Below the pieces are notes generated by a model. It was not told the origin of the DNA. It was given only the letters and a program-made list of their open reading frames with translations, and made no database searches. The position numbers were made by a program, and so were the translations under genes. A stretch of 64,000 nt of DNA from Phaseolus vulgaris (Eukaryota > Streptophyta > Magnoliopsida > Fabales > Fabaceae): contig NC_023749.2 of NCBI RefSeq assembly GCF_000499845.2, positions 45,578,108 to 45,642,107 on the forward strand, read 5' to 3'. Shown piece by piece: positions 47,641 to 58,840 of this stretch. Positions within the stretch are counted from its first letter, which is position 1, and each line of letters begins with the position of its first letter.

Positions 47641-49105
47641 AATTTATAGCAAAAGTAAAGAGATATATGATTTGTATACATGTTCACTACAATTGAGGTA
47701 CGTTAAAGTATAGTTCAACAACTCTGTATTTTTAACTATGTGCTTGTTAAAACAAAATATAAAGTATGAAGATGCTTCGTCTGAAAGATGATGAATTATG
47801 AAAAATAATAGATCTTGCAAGATGCAAGTGCTTCGTCTGACAAATGATGCAACACCTTGTAGTATTCACGTTGTTTGATAAGTAAAAACTTTAAGAGATC
47901 TTATAGTTTCTAAGCTTATGTTATACCTAACAAAAGTATTCTTGAAGCTTATTACTATGTTGTAAGGAATGTGTTTGTCTTCTGACTGGCCAGATGATCC
48001 ACAAGCACAAGTCTACATTAAGATCACTTAGGATACAAGCTAAAGTTGTTTTATTTCAACAACCATCCTAACATGAGTTGATGTCAACTCTGGTTCAACT
48101 ATCCGCCTTATACGATATTCAATTTTACTTCATTTTGAGCAAAAGCTATCTGACCTAATGCTAATAAGTACTTCTAGCTATCAACATGTTTCTTGAAGAG
48201 GAGATTGACATTTAATGTTGCATGGAGCACATTTAGTATACCTCTATGTTTGTTCTTGTTAGACAAAAGTAGACGAAGCTATATGGTTTAAAAGCTATTA
48301 ACGACTAGAAAGGGATTTGCAATGACTCTTTTTTCCAAGCTCTATATATAAGACTATCCTTTGAAGAAGAAGATAGAAAAATGAACGATTGTTAAGTTCA
48401 AAAATGTTATCAAATCCTTTATATGACCTTAAAAGGTTTTAAAGAACATTGTTGTGTTCATATAACAAACTAGAAAAGAGTTCTTATATAACATTATCTA
48501 GTGAGCAAACCTTCGTGGTCACATTCTTATAGAAACCTAGTTGGTTTAATTAGGAGTGACTGCGTTACAAAAAATACTCAATTTCATAGCTAGAGTAGTT
48601 ATCGTCTAAAGAATACTCCGAATTAGCCAGAGCAGTTGCAGTCCATACTATACTTAATGGGTTATCCAGGATTGGCTAAGGTCCAAACAATACTTGTTTT
48701 TTAGTGATGAGTGGTTGACTTCCAAACAATACTCAGGGTTTTTATTCACGAGTGGTTACTTGTTCAAATAATATTTGGGTTATTAGCTAGAAGTGGTTGT
48801 GTTTCTACTCAATTTGTAACTTGCAGCAGTAGTCTACATAGTAAAATTCAATCAATTGATTAAGAATTAAAAGTAGTCTACACTAACAAGAACCAATATA
48901 AAAATCAAAGAGTAAATCTTTCTTTCCCTTATCTTTGTTCATTACATATTATTGCATTGCATTAACAAAAGGAGAGATTTGCAAACAATTCTTTGGAAAC
49001 ACTTTAATATACTGTTTTGTCAAGCTAAAAATATTGTTTGAATGCTTGCTATTAGGTAATACATTGCAAAAGTCTCAAAGATTTTCAAAAAGAATTTGTA
49101 GGTAT
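47640..49105 (+). mobile_element. LTR fragment of the 1.3-kb family
   Basis: Contains GATGCTTCGTCTGAAAGATGA (about 47770), a CTATATATAAGACTATCCTT promoter-like region (about 48342), the minisatellite (48540-48810) and CAATCAATTGATTAAGAATT (about 48850), in the same order as at 61770-64000. Both ends are uncertain. Confidence 0.6.
48540..48810 (+). repeat. LTR minisatellite, about seven units of 38-41 bp
   Basis: Consensus AGC(T/C)AGGAGTGGTT, then a spacer with GTCTAAAGAATACTC, then GG(G/A)TTA. Units have diverged but keep the AATACT core. Confidence 0.75.
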
Positions 49106-50450
49106 ACAGTTGTCTCCAGAAGAGGGAGGGGGTGAATGAAGTTTTATACTCTTTTGACAGTAAATAACAATAATTGTGTAGTACACCGTCTAACTTATTA
49201 TCTAACAAATCTTCTAGTAGAAATATTTTTGTATAACTGTCTATCATGTTGTTTATCAAGAATAATAGAGTAAATAATAAAGCATGAGAAACAACAAAAG
49301 ATCAACTTAAAAGAATTTATCTTGGTTCACCCAAATTCGAGCTACCCTTAAGCAACTACTTAAGATCTTCCACTAACCAACACACGTGGTTACAACCAGT
49401 ATTCTCACCTCTCCATGTTATAACAAGTATTCTCATCTCTTTAAGTTACAACGAGTATTCACATATCTTCAAGTTACAACGAGTATTCACATATCTTCAA
49501 GTTACCATGAGTATTCACAACTCTTGAGGTTAAACCTTCTTAACCTCTCTATGAGATTAAGAACTCTCAAGAAAATAAATAACACTTTCAAAGAGAGCAC
49601 AAAGAAATCTCATAAGGGTATAACTTCATAATGTGAAGAATTACAAGGGTTCAAGACTCAACCCAAAAGACTAGATGCTTTAACAACTTGATTAAATGTT
49701 CACTGTAACTCTTGTAATTTCAGCAAGATCACTTGAATAGCTTGTATTTCTTGACTTTCCTTTTTTTTTTTGTAGTTCTTCACCTTTAATTCCTTTATAT
49801 AGCTTTTAAAATCTGTCATTTGATACTTGAATTGGTTAAGTTAGATTTTGCAATATCTTCATATCTTCATCTTTCCGGCGATAGACGTTCAAAACAAAAA
49901 GCTTGAATTTGCAATCTTTCAATTTATTTTTTCTTCGAATATGTTTAAGAAACTAATTCAAAAGTATTTCAATATAGGTTAGTAAACCTAATATATCACA
50001 TCTAATAAAAGAAATTTAAGCAAGATTATTTTGAAAGAGATAATCAAGATATCTTTGTTTCCTAAAAGCACGTGTGTGTGTATGTGTGTGTGTGGTGCTT
50101 AGAAGATTTCGTTTTTCACAATTAAGTGTTTTAAACAAACATGTTACACATTTAGCATGTTCATCAGACGGTCTAACATGCACAAAATTGTAGGCGCTCA
50201 CAGGAGTTATTGTATACTACAACTTTCGCTAAACATTATTAGATCATTTAAATCACAGACAAAACATATAAATGAAATCACAAACTAGACACTCAATCTG
50301 AATTTTAAAATTTTTTATGCAATCAACTATTCTTATTAGACCATCTATCATGAATAGATGTTGTAAACGCTTAGAGAGTCTAATGAAAACTATAGTTGTA
50401 CAAAACATTGTTAGAATAGTCAAGATACAAATAAATAATTCAGTTACTTT
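49106..50450 (-). mobile_element. LTR-like sequence, minus orientation
   Basis: A GAGGGAGGGGGTGAATG run at about 49124 and CTTGGTTCACCCAAATTCGAG at about 49320 resemble the termini of the solo LTR at 62224-63265 in kind. It includes the 28-bp tandem repeat at 49391-49530 and a (GT)n run at about 50071-50093. Ends not determined. Confidence 0.4.
49391..49530. repeat. 28-bp tandem repeat, five units
   Basis: Exact 28-bp periodicity (49391, 49419, 49447, 49475, 49503). Units three and four are identical; each carries AGTATTC at the same offset. Confidence 0.95.
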
Positions 50451-50505
50451 TTGTTATCATCAAAACATAAAAATGTGAACTTCACGTATGATTTTCTGGT
50501 CATCA

Positions 50506-50600
50506 GACTGTCTAGTGAATTGGAGACTGTCTAATGCCTCAACAGACCGTCTAAGGGGCTTAACAGACCATCTAGGAGGCTTAGAAAACCATCTATAAAA
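50506..50600. repeat. 21-bp tandem repeat built on AGAC(C/T)GTCTA
   Basis: About five units: AGACTGTCTAGTG, AGACTGTCTAATG, AGACCGTCTAAGG, AGACCATCTAGGA, AAACCATCTATAA. The core is a near-perfect palindrome. Isolated copies occur at about 3322, 50166 and 50338. Confidence 0.85.
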
Positions 50601-50661
50601 ATCATCCAGGTTCTCAATACAATTCAAGCCTTCCATATTTTTTAACCTATTATTTCATAGT

Positions 50662-50673
50662 TGGTATCAAAAC
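50662..50673 (+). other. Degenerate copia primer-binding site
   Basis: TGGTATCAAAAC, matching TGGTATCAGAGC at nine or ten positions. It follows an LTR-like end (TTATTTCATA) and precedes gag by about 55 bp. Confidence 0.6.
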
Positions 50674-50865
50674 TCAATCTCTAAAGGGTTGAGCTCATCA
50701 CATTGACTGGAGGAAAGATTCAAGTAATGACAGACTTGGAACAATAACTGATATTTGAAGAAGCATCTCTTACAAGGCCTCTAGCCTTTCTTGTAGAAGA
50801 CTTTCCTTATTGGAAATATTGTATAAAGATGTAAGTGAAGTCAACAAATTATCAATAGTGGCAAA

Positions 50866-52199
50866 TGTTAGAGGAAAAGTTCAACACCTTACAATTTTGA
50901 TTAAGTTCTTAAACTAACAAGGCATGTATGACAAAGATAAGCTCATACAAATGCACCATCTATCAAACGATAAGAGCACCATTTTTGACCAACCACAACG
51001 TCTAAAGAGTTAAGAATTGAATATTGGACAATAAGTACAGTTAAAGACCAAGCTGACACATTCATGAAGAATATTTCTAAAGCATGAGTTTATATTATAC
51101 AAAATGTCTTCTATGTCTATCCCCAAGGAGATCCATGCCAAACAACAAAGCTTAAATACATTTTGGGAGTAGAGCAAAAGTTGCAAATCCACCAACTCTC
51201 CTAACATAAGCTATTTTCAACTTTGGCCCAGCTATTTGTCCTGCATGTTGTGAACTTTTAAACATTTCTAGGTATAAAAGGTTTTGATACTAAGGAAAAT
51301 AAGTATTGTTAGCTATCAAAGAGATTGCATGAAGAAGAGAAGAGAAATTAATATTGTAGGTCATGCATTTAATGCTTCTCAATAATTAAGCTTGTCAAAC
51401 TATAGGGCAAAGAAGAAAAAGACATGCAAAGCTTCTCAATGGCTAGAAAGGAGAATTAATGAATATTTTTTTGAAGCCTATTTAAAGATATTTTTTGAAG
51501 AAAAGAATAAGAAGAAGAGTTATAATTTACAAGTGTTGAAACTCTGATAAATTATTTTGTGCCCCAAAAGCATTTGTAAGAACACGATTTGTGTTGATTC
51601 TTGCAAACTAGTAGAGAAAGCTTAAACCTTGTAAACTTCGAAAGACGTTACCCTCTCTAGTGAGAGAAACCAATGTTCTGTTGATCAGTCAAACTTCGTA
51701 TCAATCTTGAGCCAAAAGTGTTTTGTGAAAGAATACTTAGTGGTTAGCAACGAGTGGCTTGACTAAAGAATACTTAGTGGTAAGCTAGGAGTGACTTAAG
51801 TAAATAATACTTGAATTTTATTAGACATGGTGACTAAAAGCCCAAAGAATACTCAATGTTAGTGACTAGTGGCTTGATCAAATAGTACTCATTTGTACTT
51901 TGCAACAATAGTTTGCTTAGTGGAACTTGACTGGTTGGTTAAGAATTGGATGTAATTTGTTGTGACAGGAGAATTAGTGTAAAGATACCTTGTAAACACT
52001 CTTTTTCATCTCAATGTATATTGCATGTTATTTGCATAACTAAATTAAAGAGGGTGACTATTAAAAACAAAAGTTGCAAAAATTAATAGTCTTTCATCTC
52101 TTTGAAAATCGAATACATTGTCTTTTTGAAAAGAAAATAAATTTTTAAAACATAATTTAACCCTCCTTTCTTGTTTTTTTGTTGTTGTTGTTTTTCATA
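50866..52199 (+). mobile_element. Probable solo LTR (about 1334 bp) inside copia gag
   Basis: Starts TGTTAGAGGAAAAGTTCAAC like the LTRs at 11067 and 61770. It ends GTTTTTCATA, close to the GTTTTCACA end of the copy at 43979. Flanks GCAAA and GTAGA match at three of five bases, both differences being transitions, so the duplication is tentative. The gag coding order resumes beyond it. Confidence 0.55.
51690..51915 (+). repeat. LTR minisatellite, about five units
   Basis: Units with GAAAGAATACTTAGTGGTTA-like cores alternating with AGGAGTGACTT-like blocks, as at 48540 and 63620. Confidence 0.75.
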
Positions 52200-52544
52200 G
52201 TAGATTATCACCATATTAGATATCAAGACTGAATTTATAGAAGAAAACTAGGAAGAACAAGAATTTAACTCCATGTAGTTAAACAACAAAGTAAGGTACA
52301 CCATTTTATGTGCTTTATCTCAAAATGAATATAAAAACGTTATAGGTTGAAAACTTATTAGGATATATATGACTCTCTCAAGATCAACTACGAGAGTAAT
52401 GAAGACGTTTAGTTAAGAAAAGTTGCAACCCTTACACGTTAGTACAAGTCCTTCTTCATGAAGGATGATGAGAGTGTATATGACATGTTTGGAAGAATGA
52501 AAATTCTTCTAAACAATGTAAAAGCTCTTGCTTTTCTAAGGAAC

Positions 52545-53435
52545 AAATTGATCTGACTTTTTGAGATTCTTCAACCTCTCCTTGATGTACTTCAGTTGAT
52601 GGATGATGATGTGCTTTTCTCTTTGTTGAATTTTGAAACCAAGAAAAACTTGAGCTCACCCAATATCCATCTCGAAGTCCCCTAATTTAACATAGAATTT
52701 CCTTGCAAAGGGATTTGTTAGTAGCACCAAATATTATATCATCTACACATACTTGTACAATGATAAATTCCTTATTGCATTCTTTTCGAAATAAGGTTGA
52801 ATCAACCTTTCCTCTTTCGAATTTTTTTTTAAAAAAAAAATAAAGTTGCTTAGTCTTTCATACCAAGCTCTAGGAGCTTGCTTAAGCCCATACAAAGCCT
52901 TTTCAAGCTTAAAAATATGATTTGGTTTATAAACATCTTTGAAACTTGAACGTTGTTTAACAAAAAAATCCTCTTCTATAAAACAATTTAGAAAAGTACG
53001 TTTGACATCCATTTGATAGAGCTTTATATTTTTTAAGGCAACAAAGGTTATTACATCCTTATTTCTTTAAGACATGCAATAGAAGAAATTTTTTTGGTAA
53101 AGTCTGTACCTTCTTGCTAATTGTAGCCAGATGCTACCAACAAGCTTTTTTCTTAGAATTTTACCATCTTCGTCGAGTTTGTTCTAGAAGATCTATCTTT
53201 TGTTAATCATGCTTTCATCAGACAGAGGAGGTTCCAAGGTCCAAATATAATTTCTAGTGAATTGGTATAGTTCCTCTTCCATGGCTAGAATCCAATCTTC
53301 ATCTGCCAGAGCCTCTTCTATATTTTTTGGTCTTAATTTGAGACACCAAAACCATAGTAGCTCTATCTTTGAAAGCATATTTATTTCCAATGCCGTCATT
53401 TCTCTCACTTGAGGATGAGAGGAAACACATATCAA
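52545..53435 (-). pseudogene. copia reverse transcriptase remnant
   Basis: On the minus strand: PKNIEEALADEDWILAMEEE (about 53330), MDVKRTFLNCFIEE (53012), HIFKLEKALYGLKQAPRAWY (about 52923-52864), the catalytic VDDIIFGAT box (about 52750) and GELKFFLGFKIQQ (about 52655), ending with an HQLKYIKERLKN stretch at about 52570. Motif order and the two catalytic Asp are kept, but the frame is broken several times. It lies tail to tail with the plus-strand gag, so the element has been rearranged. Confidence 0.88.
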
Positions 53436-53799
53436 ATCCCTCTAAAGGGTCTAACCAGAGTGTGATGGTCCATCTAGAACTTTGTTTGACGTATCAACTC
53501 TATTTGACGCTTTTACTATGTTTGAGCCTCTTGCTGTGCTTACAAATGATTATTCGTCTGCTTTTCTGTTGTTTGACTTTCCAATATGTAAATATACAAA
53601 GTGATGTTCAAGATATGATAGTCTTTTATCAATAGTCTTATCACAGTAGATATATCTTTCAAAATGAAAAGATGAGTAAATAGATGTTGATTTCATATAT
53701 TTTGTAAATAATTAATTATAATGATACTACTATGATATTTATATCTAGAGGTGAAGCTAGACAAGTAATTGAAGTAAATGAATAACAATATAGCACATA

Positions 53800-54210
53800 T
53801 GTTGGGATTGAAATAGCTTTGTGAATCCCCCTTATTATTGTTCTTTCTTAATGTTATGTTTATTCAAACTCCCTATTCCTTGTGGTCAAACCTAGTTGAT
53901 TCCTCGCACGAGGTTGTCTAGAACAATAACCCACTGTTATAGCTTATTTATGCACTAAGATGGAACAGTTCACCATAGTCTCAGTTTCGCACTCTGCGAC
54001 CATTGACTCCTATGAGTGATTGAATAGGGTTCAAATACATGAAATCGCCTTCCAAACTCATTCATGTTCTATGGTAAATCAATGATCATTCCTCACCATT
54101 GAGCATTAAAAAGACTAAGAAACCCAAGGAATTTGAATTTCAAAGAGATACAAAAACATTTATAAACAACAATAACTTAGAAAATATCAAATTGTTATTC
54201 AATCCCAACA
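53800..54210. mobile_element. 411-bp element with 13-bp perfect terminal inverted repeats
   Basis: Begins TGTTGGGATTGAA and ends TTCAATCCCAACA, a perfect 13-bp inverted pair. Flanks are ACATA (53795-53799) and AGATA (54211-54215), a 5-bp duplication with one change. TG...CA ends plus a 5-bp duplication fit a small solo LTR; the long perfect inverted ends also fit a MITE. No coding frame. Confidence 0.7.
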
Positions 54211-55139
54211 AGATAAATTTAGTAACTCATAATAAGATCTTATAGTGAAACAACAAACATGAATGCTTTGAATGTTTTATGCCAACTTAGGCTTCAAGAT
54301 CCTTTCCTATAGAGATTTCTATAGGCTTTAGCCTGGAGGCTTTCTTATGATTTATCTCTTATGCCTCTCAATGCCTCTCAACGTCGATTTCTCAAGACCT
54401 CTCGATGGTTTGGAATGTTTCCCCAAGGTCCCTATTTATAAAATTTTAAAATTAGATTCAAAAGGATTCATGACATTCAAAATTTGCTTAGTGTAGGCCA
54501 ATCAGCTCAACGAATTGACTTTCTTCATCTTTAAGTAATCTTTGGACTTCAAGCCCATTTCTTGGGCTTATTGGGATCTTCAAATTCAGAGATATGCCAG
54601 GGATTCTCTCCAAGCTAAGCCCAATACTAACCTTTCTTAACCATGAAAAAAAATTGGCTTGGATTTGGCTTCAAGCAAAATCCCCTTCCTACCCACTTTG
54701 GTGCATGATGGCTTCAAGTCCTTCCTGGGCGAATTTGGGCTTTCTTCATGGGTAAGGATGTTCCACGCTCAACCCTTCAAAATTCGCTCAGTCGTTTCTT
54801 CTTTGGATTACAAGTGTACGCCCTTAATCTACTAAGCGTATATAGAGGCGTTCAACGTTTAAGTGTCTTTTATGACACTTGTTTGTTCTCTAGAATCAAT
54901 CCCCTGAGCCATTCTTCATGCGCTGGGTGGATTGACTTTTTTTGCTTTATTCTTGTTTGCTTATTTTTATGCCCTTTTCTACAAGATTTTTGCAAATTTC
55001 TTCTTTTCTTCTTTGTCTGTAGGTGCAGCTGGAGTTTGAGAGATTTTGGCATTATTTTCAATAGTTTTTCCATATTTTCTACACTACTTACATGCCTATT
55101 GATCTATGATTTTTTGTTACAATTTGACACTTAACAGGA
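54211..55139. other. Unannotated stretch
   Basis: A 128-codon Phe/Leu-rich frame at 54748-55134 has no recognised domain and probably lies in retrotransposon non-coding sequence. Confidence 0.35.
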
Positions 55140-55620
55140 AAACTTGGACTAAATTCATGAGAGTTAGGAGTATCTTTTAGAGCTTGTAAACTATCACATG
55201 GCTTTCATGTGCACATGAGTTGGTTAGACTTTTACTCTTCAAGCTTTCAAGATTCTTCTATGTCTAATGGAACATCTTCTAGGTGCCACATGTGCTTCCT
55301 CCTCAAAATCATAATTACTTTTCAAATGTAATTATTACATCTCCCTAATTTCAAGGAACTACCCATGTGAACTCCTTAATTTCAAGGAATTAAGATGTGT
55401 TAATAATGTTTAATGGAGTTAATTTTTGATTAGTAAAGTTAACTCCATTTTCTTGTTCATTCTTCTCACTTAAGTCAAGTTTTTCCACTATAAATAGGAG
55501 TCCTCTTCATTTGTAAAGCATACCTTGAAGATTGAAAAATTAATTTCTTCTTTGAGTTTTTAGAGTTTGAGAGTTTTGTACCATTTTTTCATTCTTATCT
55601 TGAGAAGTTTTCTCAAGTGG
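55140..55620 (+). mobile_element. LTR-like segment with TATA region
   Basis: CCACTATAAATAGGAGTCC near 55486 is an LTR-type core promoter, followed by a U-rich leader like those of the gypsy LTRs upstream. Ends undefined. Confidence 0.45.
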
Positions 55621-55639
55621 TGAACTTATCCTTTAGTTC

Positions 55640-56271
55640 TTGGATTAAAGGTGGCGTGTTCTTAAGATTTTCATTATCTAAAAAAAATGGGTTTCTCCAT
55701 GATTCTTTGTTCTTCCGCCAAATGTTCTTTCCTATATCTCACTTGGGGCTAATTATGAATTCTCTTATCTCTCACAAGGGAAGTCCACCAATACATTGCA
55801 TGCCCTTGAAAGCTTAAGGTTGTCGTGGGCACCTTTTTCTCTTCATTGACTCTATAGAGTTCAAAGATTTTTTCTACCATCATTTCCCTATATGAATACT
55901 CTTTTAAATTTCATTTCCATAGAAAGGGGAAAGCCTAGCTTTGGGAAAATTTTGTTCTCTAGGCTTATGGTAGTATCTAGGGGGTGGTTGAAGATAATCT
56001 TTATTGTGATTATTACTATACACCCCTTTACTTTGAGAGTGGGGTTTCTCATGATATATTCTTCTACCCCTCTCCATGTTTTCTCCTAGTTTTTTCTTAT
56101 CTTTGTTGATTTAATTGAGAAAACATGTTCCTTAAATCCTCATCTTTTTTTCAAATTTTCTATCAAAATCCTCTTTCTTATGTTTCTAATCTCATCTCTT
56201 AAGTTCAACTCTACATGATGATCATTATAACTTTTATGCACACTAGAATGTCTAAAATTAGAATGGTCACT
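55640..56271 (-). pseudogene. gypsy gag N-terminal remnant
   Basis: Minus-strand ATG at 56271 opens MSDHSNFRHSSVHKSYNDHH and LRDEIRNIRKRI. After a frameshift, RRIYHEKPHSQSKGVY and LQPPPRYYHKP follow, the low-complexity spacer typical of plant gypsy Gag. No capsid or zinc knuckle is left. Confidence 0.6.
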
Positions 56272-58079
56272 CATATTTTTATCCAAAGATTATCTCAAAG
56301 ATTTTAAAGTTCTTCACAAAAATGGAGTAACAAATTTTCACAAAATATTTTCAAGTGTGTGTGCATGTATCCCTATTGGATCAAATGCAGGTCAACTAAA
56401 CATATTAAGGCAAGTCCTAGTTTTTCTCACAGAATAAAGCTAATAATGGAAATCTTTTAAATAAAATGGACTTCTAAGTAAACTAGACGAATCCTAGTGT
56501 AAAAGTTCAAGTGACACTTGTGAAATCCTTGGAACACTTCCACACTTCTATTACAATGTATACTTTGGGAGATGTAATTGTACCAAATAAATTTTCCCAA
56601 GACACTCAAAAAATGAAAGAACATATACAAAAAAGATCAATTTTCAAAACAAATTTTTCCGTGCAATACAATTAAGAAAGGAAGCAAAGTTAGCCATAAA
56701 TTTAGTGACAAATTGTTTTGTTTGTGATGAAGATTTCCATCACTAATCCATTTTTTATATGCTTTGTGGCTTTTAAATGTGTGGTTTTGGTCCAATTATA
56801 AAAAATCATCTTCTTTCAAGTTTTTCCCTTCCTTTATATGTCCTTCCTTTTTACTTAAGGTCACCACAAAAGTAGCTTCAACAATATTCCACCAACACCT
56901 AAAATGCTACCATAGGAAGAGGTGGGTTCTCAAGAAACAAAGGAAGAGTTAAATATTTTCTTTACCACTTAAAAATAAGAAGATAAAATCAAGAAAAGCT
57001 CAATTAGAATTGAAAAGTATTCAAACAAAATATTAAATATGACAAAACTCAAAGAACTTCAAAGAAATGACAAACAAAAGTTAACATAAATTTAGAAGTA
57101 AGCACACAAAAGAAAGCCTAATGATTAGTCTAGAATTGGACTTCAAAAATTAAAATTAAAATGAAAATTGAATCAAAAATACATATCATCATACATATGC
57201 ACTTTTCAATTAGAATTAAAAATATAATTTCATTCAAAGATGCTTCACTATACAATTTAAGTCGTAGAATTAACTAGAAAATCAAGCAAATGCAACAAAG
57301 AGTATAAAATATGGTGAGTCGCTCTAATCTTTGGTTTATGAAGCGTATATATATTGACATGTGTGTTTGTGTCTCAATTTTCAGAATTTTTCTCTTTTTT
57401 TAGATTATGAGACAAGGCCTTTGGTTTTCTTAACTCAATTTCAAGCACAACTCACAATTTTGACTCAAATTCAACTCAAAAATTAACTAGTTAAGTGTAC
57501 AACATGTTTAAAGCAAATGATTCAACTTAAAACTCAAGGAAATGTAGGAAGAAGCTCGCAGTATGAACTTATGTTTATGAGAAAACAAATTCACGACATT
57601 GCTAATGATCAAATATAAAAATAAGAAAATAAAATTCAAGAAAAAACTATGCATGCATTTCGGTTTTCATGTTCTACACTTAGAAAATTTTTGCAAAAGT
57701 TTGAGGACTACTTTTATGACATTATGAACATATAAATGGACTACTTAAGAATGTGATAGCTCAAGCACCACGATTCAATGATGACTTGTCCCACCTAGAT
57801 TATGACAATGGACAATTGATGACACTTGCAACAATTTCCCCCTTAGCAATTGTCCTTTTAAGAATGAAACTCATAACCTTATCTTTGATACTAGTTATTG
57901 GATTGATTGCTTACCATTAAGCCTAATGCTATAATTGATACGTAGGGCACAACTCTTCTACTTAAGAGCATAACAACATCATGATTCAATTATGACTTGG
58001 TCGGCATAGCCTACATGATGGAGTTCTCCTTGGCTCCTTCTAAAGTTCTTCGGCTTAGAGTTATTTTGATGGAAGGAGA
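56272..58079. other. Retrotransposon leader-like DNA
   Basis: Upstream of the minus-strand gag start. AT-rich with no coding potential; resembles the long leaders of the gypsy copies at 17-19 kb and 21-22 kb in composition. Confidence 0.4.
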
Positions 58080-58840
58080 ATAAATGGCAATGGAAGATAT
58101 AATCAAAATGGGTAAGAAATGGATTAGGTTTTGGAATTTTGTAGGAGAATGATGATAGGAAGGAGCTTAGGCCAACATTCTAGCTATCTCCAAGGCTTCT
58201 ACACTAAAGAGTGAGAGCAAGAGAAAATAAAGACTTGAGAGAAATTCTTAAATCAAATAGGCAGAAACTCATTAAAAAAATTCAAGTCTAAGAATTACAC
58301 AAGATAATCTCTCTATTTATAGAGTTTGAAGTCTCTTGAAGTGACTATTAGAACTCTAAAACACTCTCCATTCATGGAGTGCCATGTGACAACTTAAAAA
58401 ATCTCCATTTGTGGATTTCCATGTGAAAAACCATGTTTTTGAAAATCTATCCATTAGCAAATGGACATGTGGCACAAGGAAATGGAAAAGGCATGCATGA
58501 GACGCCCCATGTTCTTCATGAAGGAGAGGAAGAGTCACTTATGGAGAAGGAAGGAAGGAAAAGGAATGTGCCATGTTAGAAGCTTATGTAGCGCCTTATG
58601 TGTGCTATGTAGGCATTCCTCTTGACTTATCTAAAGTCCTACAATCCTAGACTAAAATGGCCCAAATACAAGGCCTAAAATTCCTATAAAGAAATTAAAG
58701 ACTTAAATTGAAATCCTATTTACTCTATACAATTTTTACAAGGCTATAGAAAGAGATTTCTCTAGAAAAATAACTTATGATTAAAACTTCCTCTCTTTTG
58801 AGCCTGATTGTTTTGGTGGTTAGGATAGTCCTTCATTAGT
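58080..58840 (-). mobile_element. Gypsy-type LTR, minus orientation
   Basis: Collinear with 24531-25245 along its whole length: AATGGACATGTGGCA, GGCATGCAT, TCTATTTATAGAGTT, GTGACTATTAGAACT, TTCTCTAGAAAAATAACTT. It follows gypsy pro sequence of the same strand, so it is probably the 3' LTR of that element. Confidence 0.65.

Larger units (their letters stand above)
50727..52540 (+). pseudogene. copia gag pseudogene, interrupted by an LTR
   Basis: ATG at 50727; a frame with stops shows EEASLTRPLAFLVEDFPYWK, the substrate-like start of copia Gag. Similarity breaks at 50866 where an LTR begins and resumes from about 52245 (RYTILCALSQNEYKNV, then AKEIWDTL-like residues split by a frameshift, then KDDESVYDMFGRMKILLNN). 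It ends at about 52540, where a minus-strand RT begins. The style is that of the SIRE/Maximus lineage, by inference. Confidence 0.75.

Noticed and set aside
49391..49530. CRISPR-like regular array
   Set aside because: The units are contiguous 28-bp tandem repeats without unique spacers, in a plant nuclear context.
54748..55134. 128-codon Phe/Leu-rich frame
   Set aside because: No domain, composition like transposon leader DNA, and LTR-type sequence follows.
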